Shown here: positions 11,435-23,200 of the stretch, in pieces | How the letters are laid out: the number at the start of each line of letters is the position of its first letter | Position numbering within the stretch: the first letter of the stretch is position 1 | Source of the DNA: Tetrahymena elliotti 4EA | Taxonomy: Eukaryota; Ciliophora; Oligohymenophorea; Hymenostomatida; Tetrahymenidae | Reading direction: 5' to 3' | DNA: 64,000 nucleotides | Assembly: GCA_000231825.2 (NCBI GenBank) | Contig: JH720367.1 | Location: 321,037 to 385,036, forward strand | Program-made: the position numbers and the translations under genes | Notes under the pieces: generated by a model | The model's database searches: none | The model's input: the letters and a program-made list of their open reading frames with translations, nothing else | Told to the model about the DNA's origin: nothing

Positions 11435-14400
11435 TCAATAATCCAAAAACAAATATAAAGTATTTTAATACTTTAAAAGATATAAATAGTAAAGTAAAAT
11501 ATAAAATTTTAGATATTAATCAATTTTTAATAATTGATTTTTATTAGATATGAATTATCTACCTTAAAAACTCAACATACTTTTAGGTTTTTCTAAATAA
11601 ATATTCTTTCTTTTACTTTTTATATGCTTGTTCAAGTATTTACTTACTTGTTTATCTGTTTTTTTGTTTAGAATTTAATTGATTGCTTCACTTGTTGGAT
11701 TTTGAGAATTAAAATTTTCATTCTTAGACTTTTGGTTTTTCAATAATCTAGTTACTTTAATGACAAAATATAATAATAGGTGAATAGTTATCAATATAAT
11801 ACTCAGTGAAATACTATCCCCTTTTGAAAATTAAAAAAATTTTAAATTATTTTTTAATTCATAAGATAAATTTTACCTGCATTTTCTAAAAAAATCCTGA
11901 AACTTCTTTTTCTTGGAATTTTTCAGGAGATTCATAATCCATCTAATCATAATCGTTCATGCTTTAAAAATAATTTACAAATGGTAGTTTGAAGTCTTTT
12001 AATGAATCAAAGAAAACTTTCAGATTATCAGGGATCCTTCCTTATATTTAAATCATATTTAGAAAAATTAAATTAAAAAAATTAATTAGTTAGTTACTCA
12101 ATGTTTGCAAACCCCATCACATAAATAAGTTAAGATACATCTAAAACAGAGGCAATAAACTAAAATTACCCTGCCAGTTGAAGAGGAATAATTGAAGCAA
12201 CAGCAACTTATGAAGCTGATCTTGCTGCTATTGCTATTCCTTAAGATACTTTATCTTCTTTAATCATTTTAGATTATTTTTATGCAATTAAGTTTATTTA
12301 AGAAATAGCATAAGGAATTTTAAGATCTAAATCTTAATAATTTTCAAAATTGACTTGCAATTAGAAAGACTTCTCTTCAAATTATGAACCTATCTCAAAG
12401 AATATTTTTATGGTCTAATTATTATTTTAGCTCAAATTAAATTTGTTTGATGAAGATTTTTCATTTAAAGTTATTGTCATGCTATTTAAATATTTATTCA
12501 TCTAATTAATAACTTAATCAAAAATAATCAAAGCTGTATTATCTCCATTATCTTAGATATAATATCCTATTTTTTTACAAGGAAATTAATCTAGTTTTGA
12601 ACAATCTTGGCATTCGTTATTAGCATCAGATTTGAATCCTTTTGGGCATTTATCTGAGCTAATTCCCTGGTAAGATACATTGTGTTCTTACACTTTTTGC
12701 ATATTTTGTAGTTATCTTGACAGTCTTCACAATTTTTGTCATCACATGGAATGCAAATTTAATTTTATTTATCTTAATAGTGAGATTGAGGACACTTCTT
12801 TAAACAAGTGTTCTCAAACAACATATAGTTACCACTGTATTTTTAGCAAATTAAATCCTTATCATCAGTTTTACTTTTTAAAATACAATTAGAGCAATTA
12901 AAAGGGCACTTTTTACAAGTATTATCAATATTACTTCTATATTAATTATCTAAATAAGGAACTAAGCATTACCCCTTAACTAAGACTGTGAGATTTTTAT
13001 TGCACTTTAAGCAATTTCAAAATTCTATATCAGAACATTATAGGCAATTTTAGTTGTCATAACAATCAACACATTATTTATTACTTACATCATAAAAAGT
13101 GTAATCTGGACAAGTTTCATAGCATAAATTCTTATATATCTTTTAATCTTGCGTACACTGAATACATTATGACTGACTTGGACTAGAGCATGTTGAGCAA
13201 CTTTTATCACAAGTAAAGCATTTAGATTTAGAATTTGGATCACATATGTCTAAACATTAGTTAAATTCCATAAAAGTATTTTTTATGCATGAAGTACAAG
13301 AAGTTTTTAACTTATCTGTGCATTTATCACAGTTTTTTTTACCACAAACCAAACATTTTAGTCCAACAACGTCTAGAAAATATCCTGAAGGACAATTTTG
13401 AGTGCATGTTTTTGAATCCTCAACTTCATAGTATTTTTCTAAACATATTTCACATGTTTCACCATTAGTGCAAACGCCACAGTCTATAAAACAATTTTTT
13501 TAAATACTTCTTTTTAAATTATTAAATCAAACTACTTTAAATACAAGGTTTGCATCTTCCATCATCTAAATAAAATCCTATGTTACATTAAGAATAGGCT
13601 TCTTTTGTACATACTAAGCAGTTAGAATCAGAACAATTTTTGCATATATTTCCATCAGGATATGTTTCTTGAAGGAAAAAAGATAAATATTAATAAAATT
13701 TAGTTTTAATTTTACTTTGAGGGCAAGAGAAAATGCATTAATTATTATCAACCACATATCCTAAGCAAGTATTACCGTCTGTGCATTATATTGATATATT
13801 TTCTAAATTTAATTAAGTATATATAGAAAATATTAAAAATGAAGTATTTTTTAGGTAAATTAAAAATATTTGATTAATTTAATTAATATGTTAAATAAAT
13901 AGATACAATCAAAGAAGTTGAAGGTGATTATCCCATTAGACTAAAGAAAGTGTGTCAACCACAAGGTTGTATTTATTACTACCATCACAGGTAGCTCTTT
14001 ATCCAATAATTTTATGATCTACAAATTTATCACTCCAATTTTAACCTTCATATGTATATTAAAATGGTCCACTTGTTTTATACTCTTCTTCAAGTGAATA
14101 AGTGAAAATCTTCATTTATAACATAGTGAATGGTTTAAGAATATAAACATTAAAGTTGAATTTCTATCGATTGTTAAAGCTGATTATTTAATAAGGCAAT
14201 TCTTATTAATTACCCTAACATTTTTATATATTCACAGGTGATTACACAAATAAGTTATTTAAATTGTTTGAATCTTGAGAAAGAGATTTATAAACATCAA
14301 AGTAGGGATTGTCATAAATTTGATCATAAATTATATGAAAATTTTGCTCAGCTTTTATTTATGTTTAAAATATGGTTTCAAATTTAAATATTTTAAATAG

Positions 14401-14470
14401 AATTTACCATACACTAAGGAGAATAAACCTAGAAGTATTAAAATGAAGTTAAAAAAAATTACTTGATCAT
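11435..14470 (-). pseudogene. Damaged cysteine-rich membrane-protein gene
   Basis: Remains of a gene for a secreted or membrane protein of a family common in ciliates. In order it has a signal peptide, a beta-sandwich-like region (YDNPYFDVYKSLSQ to YNLVVDTLSLV), ten or more CxxC repeats of the growth-factor-receptor/furin type (CDKCTDKLKTSC, CPSGYFLDVVGLKC), a helical stretch, one membrane segment (SLSIILITIHLLLYFVI) and a basic tail ending at TGA 11437-11435. Several introns splice well. Five defects break the frame: the signal peptide is out of frame with the only nearby ATG unless a T8 run (14451-14458) were T9; the frame shifts near 13935-13941; an in-frame TGA lies at 13017-13019 between two Cys motifs; one base is missing near 12665-12670; and a T7 run at 11888-11894 shifts the frame before the membrane segment. 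Neighbouring genes show no such defects, so a decaying pseudogene is likelier than poor sequence. Unedited assembly errors remain possible. Confidence 0.72.
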
Positions 14471-15041
14471 TTTTTTTGAGTAATTATTGTTAAATGATAT
14501 TTTTTGTAGATAATTTTAAACAAATAGAATCTTTAATTAAATTGTAATTCATTTATTTATTTTCACAGAAAAAAAAATCTATTGATACAATAAAATTAAA
14601 AAATTACTGATGTTTTTTCTCAACTTACATTTAATTTCTTTAATAATTATAAATATTTCATTGTAAATTAACTTATTTTTCAAAGCCATTTTTTTCTAAG
14701 AATTGAAAATTTTTTTTTAAATTGTTTAAAATAAAAATGAGAAAAAATTTTAGATCTACTCATATATGAAATAAATAAGTTTTTTTAACTTATGATTAGC
14801 TAAGATTAATATTAAATAAAAAATAAATAAGCTTTTACTTTTTAAAAATAAAGGAGGAGTAAGAAAGTAAAAATAGTGAAATTTGAGAAAAAATATAGCA
14901 AAATTAATAACAATTTTGTTGTACAAAGTAAGATATTTGTTGAATAAAATTCAGAAAAATGTTTTAAATTAAGCTTATATACAGACATAATTTGATAAGA
15001 TTTTACTATAAAATATTAAGTTTATTAATTATTTTAAAAGC
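14471..15041. other. Intergenic spacer
   Basis: AT-rich spacer between two - strand units: the promoter side of the damaged gene and the 3' side of the RING/B-box gene. No coding signal or RNA gene seen. Confidence 0.55.
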
Positions 15042-18000
15042 TCAGTTAATAGAAGTACTCTGGCCCTACTGCTCTCTATATCTCTTATTTTATAAAAAGA
15101 GTGAAGTTGTAGAGCTTTTATCATTTTTTATTTATCTGTTGTGTTCTCTATCTGTTAATGGAACTTGATTTTAAAAATTTTATTAACCTTGCAACTACTG
15201 AGCCTGTAGTTTTTAATTGATTTAGTTTTACTTTTATTTCAAATGCTGGAATTAATAAGAATTCGAAGAGTATTACTACTAATTTAAGTTACTTTGATTT
15301 AAGGATTCATTCTATATGATATTTATATTATTATTATTATTAGTATTACTGGGTGAGGATAAAATTTAAATTTGGCTAGATGACTAATTTAAAATTGAGT
15401 TTTTATATGAAAGAGCATTAATACTATTAGATACTGCTTAATTATTATTATTATTATTAATATTGCTATTATTTATATGGCTATTATTTATATTACTCTA
15501 ATTTATCTAAGAATTATGAATGTTAGAATTGCTATTTACATTCTAACTTATATTGTTATATTATAGAGCTGCTGCTTTTGCATTTAGTGGATGGCTGCGA
15601 GGAGTTATTTCATTAGCGGATGAAATTTAGCTTTGCTTATTTGATGTCATGTTACCTGCAGTATTTTATATCTTTTTATTTAAGTTTCCCCTTCTATCTT
15701 GAATTTCTGTCTTTTAGGAGAAGTGTGCCTATATAGTTCTTTAAACATAATTGTATCTTGTTGGACTAATAGAATTAGTTGTATCTCTTACTGAAGATTT
15801 ACTAGAGAGATTTTTTTACTTACTTTGAGGGGAATTCATATTTGAATTGACTATACTTTAAAAAGATGTGGTATCTAGTTTTTTAATCCCTATATGATGG
15901 TCATGCAAAAATTTAATTGTCCCAAATTCATCTATGCAATTTTTAATGTCTTATCTATATCTAAAATTAAAATCAAAATCAACACTAATTAAGAAACAGT
16001 CATACTATCTAAATTGACCATAAATACTCAATTAAAAGTGTAATTGAAAATGAGGATAAAAAATAATAAGAATTTTATTATAATTAATTTAATGGTCAAA
16101 TATTAAAAATTAATATTTGATATAAAAAAGAATATTTATGGTAAATAAAGAGGGTATTGAAAAATTAATTTAAAAATAAATTCATACTTTAATGTGAGGA
16201 TTTCCAAATCTTATTTTTTAATATCAACAATACTTACTTTTACTTGTTTTAAAGTTGAATTTAAAGTATCAAATATAAAATGATCTTTTATAAGCAAATC
16301 TATGTTATTTGTACTTGAAGGGATAGGATTAAATTTATTTGATTCTATAACACAAGTTTTGATTTCTCTTAAATCTGAAATTAAAGTATCGTATTTGAAA
16401 AGTGAACTTTCAAATGATTTGATAATTTTGTCTTCAAGCTATTTTTATTTCTAATTTATTTGATTTTTTAAAATTTAAAATTCTTTGTTGAGAGTATCTA
16501 GACACTTTTCAAAGCTTCTTTCAATAATTGATCTATTTGCTACACATTTTTTTAATTCATCTTCTATAGTACTAACTTTTTCTTTCAACTGATTTCTATA
16601 TAGATTTGTATTACTAGATATTGATTGTATGGCAGCCTTTAGAGGAATAACTGTATGCTTTTGGTGCTCTTCACTTTCAAAAAGACAGCTTACACAAAGT
16701 AAGCTTTTGTCTTTTTCACAGTATAAAGAAACAATATCATTGTGTATTTGGCATTTAATTTATTCTCCATTTTTGAAATCACAATAAAATCTCTGAATCA
16801 ACTCAATATTTTACCAATTAACATTTGTTAAGAAATGTTAATCAACACTTTATTACCTTTAAGTATTTTGTTAAGAATCTTTTTCTTATATTTGATATAA
16901 ATTTGAAGATATTCCTGAGTTTAAAGTTCCCATACCATCATTAATTTTATTTAAATTAGCTTAATTTATTTAAATTTTTAAACTATTTTTTAGGTTTTAA
17001 ATTGATTAAAATTGATATTAATTTTATTACTATACTCCAACCTCTTGGGTTTCGTTTTAACTACCTTAAATTGCCTAATTTTATAATTAGGAAATATGTT
17101 ATAACTATTAAAATATTATTTCTTTATTATTATGTTATTCATTTTAATTTTGTTAGTTATCTGAGTTGGGATCCTACTCTAGAACAGAAGAGATGTACTA
17201 CTTACTAATATGCTCAATTTACATTTCTTAATCAGAATTATAATTATCAGGAGATTAAAGATTATGCAAAAAATTATCTTCTGGAGGAAAATATACAGTT
17301 ATTTCATCGTTGTTAATAGCTTATGAAGTACCTTACTAAGTATTTTATCCATTACTTCCAATAATATCATAACTTCCTCCTGCATATCCTTAAGATTTTT
17401 ATGCTATTCTATCTTGGTTAATTTGATTTTACTAATTAACATTCAAATTTTTTGCAGAAACTGCTTGCTTTTCCCCTAATCTTACTGATTTTTAGTTTAC
17501 AGATGTTTATGGTGATCTAGAAGTTGATGAGTCTATAAATTAATTTAAATTATTACTATTTTAATCTGCTGCGGAGGTAGACTGTGATTAAACACCCTTA
17601 GGTAAATTTTAGTGATGATAATTTGAGTGCATTGACTCAGAATTAAAGTTAAACAATTGATTGCTATTGTGTTTAAAAGCTGCAGTACTAGCTTATGATG
17701 AATTCCCACTAATTTCTTTATTTTTATACTGATTTAAATTGGAATTAAAGGTAGTTTTCTTTAAATTTTTAACTGAAGGAGACTGGTACAACTTTAAGTG
17801 CTATTGCAGCTATTACTATTTTACAGTTGGGTCATTCTTTTTTTGTTGAGAAGAAATCAATACATCTAATTATTTTTTTTGGTTTTTTTGCTAATCTTCG
17901 ATTTATTTATCTTTCATATTAATAATTTTGTTAGAAGGTTTCCTTTAAATTTTATCATTTTTTTCTAAAGAGCTCTCTTTATTATCGTTTTATAAGTAAG

Positions 18001-19258
18001 CATCTTGTTAATTTGAATTGAATTCATCTGCATTAACTGATTAATTTATAAAGGATTATGCTCCTACTTATTGCTAATTCTATTATATCGAATTTTGAAT
18101 TTTATCTTTTTAAGCTGAAGGTTGATTTTTAGCAGATGTTAGAGACTATTTTCTCACATTTTAAATTGTCTTTGAAATTGTAATGTTAGAATTTTAACTA
18201 GAATTCTATCCCCCATACAGGCTTCCTCCAACTAAGCTATTATTTGCATGTGATAAATGAGATTGTTATTAAGTACTAAAATTATTTATGCTACCTGAGT
18301 TAGTCAAATTAGAAATATTTTAGTTTTTATTTACCTTTAATTTATTAATAGCAGGACTTATCATATTATTTTAAGTTAAGTTTGAAGATATACTGTTTAT
18401 AGGGTTTGGAGAAAGGTTACCTTAGCCAATAATGCTTAGAGGATTTTAAATTGAGTTCACATTATTATAAGGCAAGCTAGCATGATGTCCTAGGACATAG
18501 TTATTATTTTATAATATTTAATTCATTTTACTTTCTGGACTTAATTTTTTACCTCCTCCTCCTTCTCCTACTGTTTAATTAGTTGCAGTATTTGGTATGA
18601 GTGACTAATGTATTTAACTAGACTATAAGTTATTCATTTAATTTTTTAAATTTTAAATGCTTGTTGGTGTAACAAGATTCTTTTTACTAGAATTATCTAA
18701 ATAATTATTATATTTTAATGATTGCTTTTTGCTATATGTTTCTCTTTCTGTCAAAAATCCAGATACAACCTAAGATATTTATGAAGGAGAACCGCAATTA
18801 TTATTAGATTTCATTTAAACTGGACTTGTGCTTTTTAAATTCATTGTGTTACCTTTTAAAGAATTTGTTCTCTGCATTTTATTAGCTATACCTCCTTAAG
18901 TAACAGGTTATCCTTAAGAGGTTCCAGCCTAGTTTGTTTGTTAAGATTACCTTTTACTATTTAAACTAGGATTTTTCAGAAAACATTTTGGGCATATAAT
19001 ATCTTATAAATCATAAGATCCCATTTCAAGGCTATTATTTCTTTAAAATGATTAATAACGCTGTTAACTTGGTTGTAGTTGCTACATTTAATTAGATTAA
19101 TTTCCATTATTTTAATCTTAGTTCTTTGCTTGTTATTCCTTATCTTTTATGTGTCTATTCTATAAGCACTTAATGCATATATGATGATTACAAGGAAGTT
19201 ACAATCCTGCAAAAGAAGCTATTTATTCTAAATTTAATTAGCAATCAATACATTCCAT
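15042..19258 (-). CDS. RING and B-box zinc finger protein with long Gln/Asn-rich insert
   Basis: Three-exon gene of 1,329 residues (introns 16791-16856 and 16027-16187). It starts at ATG 19258, and the first two zinc ligands follow at once (MECIDC: C3, C6). The RING continues with LPCNHHICIKC (C23, H25, C28, C31) and closes with ICPKC at C89/C92, so the second loop is enlarged by about 57 Gln-rich residues. Residues 110-800 are low-complexity Gln/Asn/Ser. A type-2 B-box follows at about 805-855 (CQIHNDIVSLYCEKDKSLLC, then HQKH), then a coiled coil at 860-950. A conserved-looking block follows (NIYGQFRQYD, SVDFDFNF), then an Asn/Gln tail encoded partly by AAT repeats. RING, B-box and coiled coil in this order is the TRIM/RBCC architecture, usually an E3 ubiquitin ligase. 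Ligase activity is inferred from family. The two halves could be mistaken for separate genes, but one frame runs through both. Confidence 0.85.
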
Positions 19259-20285
19259 TTATTTAAGCTATATTTAAATAAATATTTGATAATGCTTTGA
19301 AAGAAGTAGTGGGATTTTACTAGTACAATACCTTTTAATATACCTTATTACTTTTAAACAACTAAAATCTATTATGCTTTATCTAATAAACCTAGTTAAT
19401 TTGCTTAAACAGTTAACAAATTCAAATAAAAAAATTAATATAATCAAAATCAGTAGGTAAAATTGTAAAAAAAAGTACTGTATTTATCTTTCACTTTATC
19501 AATAAAATCAATCAATCAACATTATTAATTTAATTTAAAAGATATTTTTTGTAAAATCGCCCATAATTTGTTAAAATGTATTTGATTTAAAAATGCTTCA
19601 CCATTTAAAAAATAATTGCTTCAAATTTAAAGATTAAAAATTTTAAGCAAACAAACAAATAAACAAAATATCTCCTAATAACAAAATATTTCAAAAATAA
19701 ATAAATAAAAAATATTAAATTCTTTTATAAAAAAAAAACTGAATTAATCTATTTTAGTTTTGAGTACTTATATTTTAATCATTTTATTTTGATATTTTTT
19801 CATTTTAGTAAAATCAATATTTAAAAAGAATAAAAAAAGGAATTTTTATATTTAAGGTAGATTTCTCTAGCCCTTATTTAATGCTTGTATTGCTTTTTGT
19901 TACTTTTTAAAAATAATAAATGGTTGAAAAATTTTCCTATTACAAAATAGAAATTTATGTGAAACATCTGGTATTATTTGAAGTAGTTTTAGAAAAAACT
20001 AATATTATTTTTTTATATTTAGAAAAAGAATGTAGATTAAGGAAATAAAGTAGTTTTTGATAAGTTGATTGAATTCAGTTAACAACACAAAAAATAAGTG
20101 TTATTTAAGTATTTAGATTTTAGAGCGGATGATTATTAAATCATCAAATATTTTAATAGAGAGCAATAGATGTATCTGATTATTATTAATTTTTCTAATC
20201 TTATCAATATTGGCTGAATTTAATTTGCTTAAATTGCAATATAATAAGTAAGAATAATCATATTTTTTCATAAATAAATTTTTAA
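19259..20285. other. Intergenic spacer, divergent promoters
   Basis: One kilobase of AT-rich DNA between divergent genes (- at 19258 and + at 20286). It should contain both promoters. Only homopolymer-rich spacer is visible. Confidence 0.6.
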
Positions 20286-23200
20286 ATGAGGTTTAATCTA
20301 ATTGCTTTCTTACTGTTTTGCTTATTTTAATCAATCTTTGGGTAAAGAGATTCAGATAGTTACAATCCAGACAACTCTCTTCATGATTTTGTAGAAAAAC
20401 CGAATGAAAAAGTTATAATTTCTGATAAATAAAAATTTGAATTCAATAACTCTTATGGTTAATAAAATAACTAAACTTTAGAAAAGGAAGATATACAGGA
20501 AAGAACATAAAAAGTAGTGTTAGAATAAATTGCCTAAGCAACTTGTGACGTATAAACAACTTCTGTTCAGGAGATAATATGTGATTAAAATAGCTGCACT
20601 TCTTTAAATAATTAGTTAGTCTAAATAGATATCACCTAGATGAGAGATTTTTCAACTTGCCTTACATCAAGCCAATCAGTTATTAATTTGTCAAATATCT
20701 AATTTATAGTTTCTCAATCTAAAGATATTAAAATTATTTTATAAGCTGAGACAGTTAAATTGTAAAATGTATACATTTACACATAGGCTACTTCTTAAAT
20801 TATTTTAGAATTAACATCATACAATTTAATTGAGATTCAAGATTCATAAATAAGTTCAATAACTAAAACAAATATAATTTCAAATGGTAATATTTAGATG
20901 AGCAACTCAACTATATATAGCTAGAAAATCAACATCAATTGTGGATCTGACTTTAAATAACAATAAATTACTTTATTTGGAATATTCAATTAATTCAATA
21001 TTGTATGTACAAATAACATAGAACTTGATTAATTTTAGATTGGTATTTTAATACTATCACTGAAAAAGTAGAATGATAATCAGAAAAATGAAGAATCTTA
21101 AATTAGTATTATAAGCTCGAAAGGAAAAATAAGTATTTAAAATAACTCTTTAATTGAAGTTAAAGATGCTTATATAAATTTGAAAGCAAATGATATAATA
21201 ATAAATAAATCTAATATGATTACATCTAATGAATTAAATATAAAAGCAGTCGATTCAATTATAATAACATAATCATCTATTAAAAGTAAATTTGCTAACA
21301 TTTATAACTATCTTTTCAAAGATTCTTCAGCGAATAATAAAATATTAATAAAAAATACTGAAATTGTTACTTCAGCAAGATTATGTAAAACGTCCTGTGA
21401 GAATCAATAAAATTAGTTGGTAAACATGTTCTAAAAAAATTTTTATAAGTTAAGTTAAATTAATGGTTAATGTGAAATTCAAAGCTATTCTCCATACATT
21501 AGTTTGCTTAGAGACTCTTTTAATGGTTAATTTTAAATTAGCTTTACGCTTCAAAGCTATGGTTTAATATAATATTAAGACCTAATATCTCTTATGAAAC
21601 GTAATTACACAACACTTATATTCTCTTTAGGTGATTTACAAATTGTTGAGAAATCTAAAATTATTGGAAGCAATTTAGGAGTTTATGCAGAATAATTTAA
21701 TTTAGAAAAGAAATCTTTACTATCTAGTGAAAAAATGGGATGCTTAGGTACCAAAGGTTTAGGAGGAGGTATTATAGATATTGTCATGAGAATGAATTTA
21801 AAGTGTGGTGGACCTGGCGGTTCACATGGATCTCCTGGTGGCTCACCAATATCTGAATAAGAAGAGTATAATTTTAATTTTATTAAAATCAAATTTAGAA
21901 AATATATAAAAATAATAGATATAATGAATTATGTGGTTAAATTGGAACTTAGTCTTTATATGGTAATAAAAACGATCCTATATTCGAAGGAAGTGGTGGA
22001 GGAGGATATGTTGTTCCACCAATAAATGATAATAAGAATAATGATGATGATCACCTAGTTTACACAATATAGAAGGCAGGAGCAGGAGGAGGAGTTATTT
22101 ACATTGAAACATTTAATTTTTAGCTTGATGGAGAAATAAATGCATCTGGAGGGTAGCCAAGTGATGGATACTCTTACTTAGGATCAGGTATGTTAATAAA
22201 TATTTTATCAATTTTTAAAATATCTCTATAAATAAAGGCTCAGGGGGTTCTATTTAAATTCATTCAGAATAGATGATAGGCAAAGGGTAAATTAAAGCAA
22301 ATGGAGGAGACAGAAATTAACAAGGTAAGCTTAAAAAGAAAAGATGAATTGAGGTTAATTTATAAATATTTAAATGATATATACAGGAGGTGAAGGTGGT
22401 GGTGGAAGAATAAAAGTAAATATGACATCCTGGTATTAAATGAGTGATTTGCAATTAAGAAATATGAGTAGTTAAAACAATGTCAAAATACATGTAAGAT
22501 AAGGTTTACCAAAACAAAACACGAAACAAAATTTATAAGACTAAATTTAGAATTCTAATTTTTAATATTCGAATGGCTCCTTTATTTCAACTCCCTGTTA
22601 GCCAGGTTATCAACCTAAATGGGGATAGTTTATCTGTGAATAGTGTCCATATGGATTTTATAAAAGCTCTTTCAACCTAGAACAGTGTCGCCCATGCTTA
22701 AATAATGATGATAGCAGATATGACTATAAAGTAAAATTAATAATTCAAAATAGAATTTAAAAAATATTTAATGTTGAATAGGTTGATACATTATAGACAA
22801 ATTATTCATGCTTCTATAAATGCTCAGGAGGATATTAAACTAAAATGGTTAATCACGTAAAAGCTTGTATAACAAATGGAGAGCTTTTTGTTTATTCTCT
22901 AGGGGGTAGTAGTATAATTTACTTTGTTGTTGTTTTAATTGTGTCCATTTTGCTCAATTTAATTGTAATATGTATCACAAAAAGATTAAATATGTAAAAA
23001 AAAATGTAAAAATCTATGATTCCTTCAAACTAAGTTGATAAAAGTAAAGTTAGACTAACCATAGAAGATCTTCCTTTTCATTAATAAAGATTTTACATTG
23101 AAGGCGAGAACACTCACACAAAGCCTTGGGTAATAAATGACTAGGTAAAATCAGATATAATCTAAGTTATTCTTTCAGGATATAAGTCTATTGAATAGTC

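Noticed and set aside
12000..12110. A sixth frame defect in the damaged Cys-rich gene
   Set aside because: A normal GT..AG intron here joins ANIE to IPDNLKVFF in frame, so no lesion is needed.
15300..15480. AAT/ATT microsatellite as a separate repeat element
   Set aside because: It lies inside coding sequence and encodes the Asn-rich tail of the RING/B-box protein.
21683..21892. Pro-rich ORF on the - strand
   Set aside because: Antisense of the glycine-rich block of the 20286-25853 gene; Gly codons read backwards give Pro.
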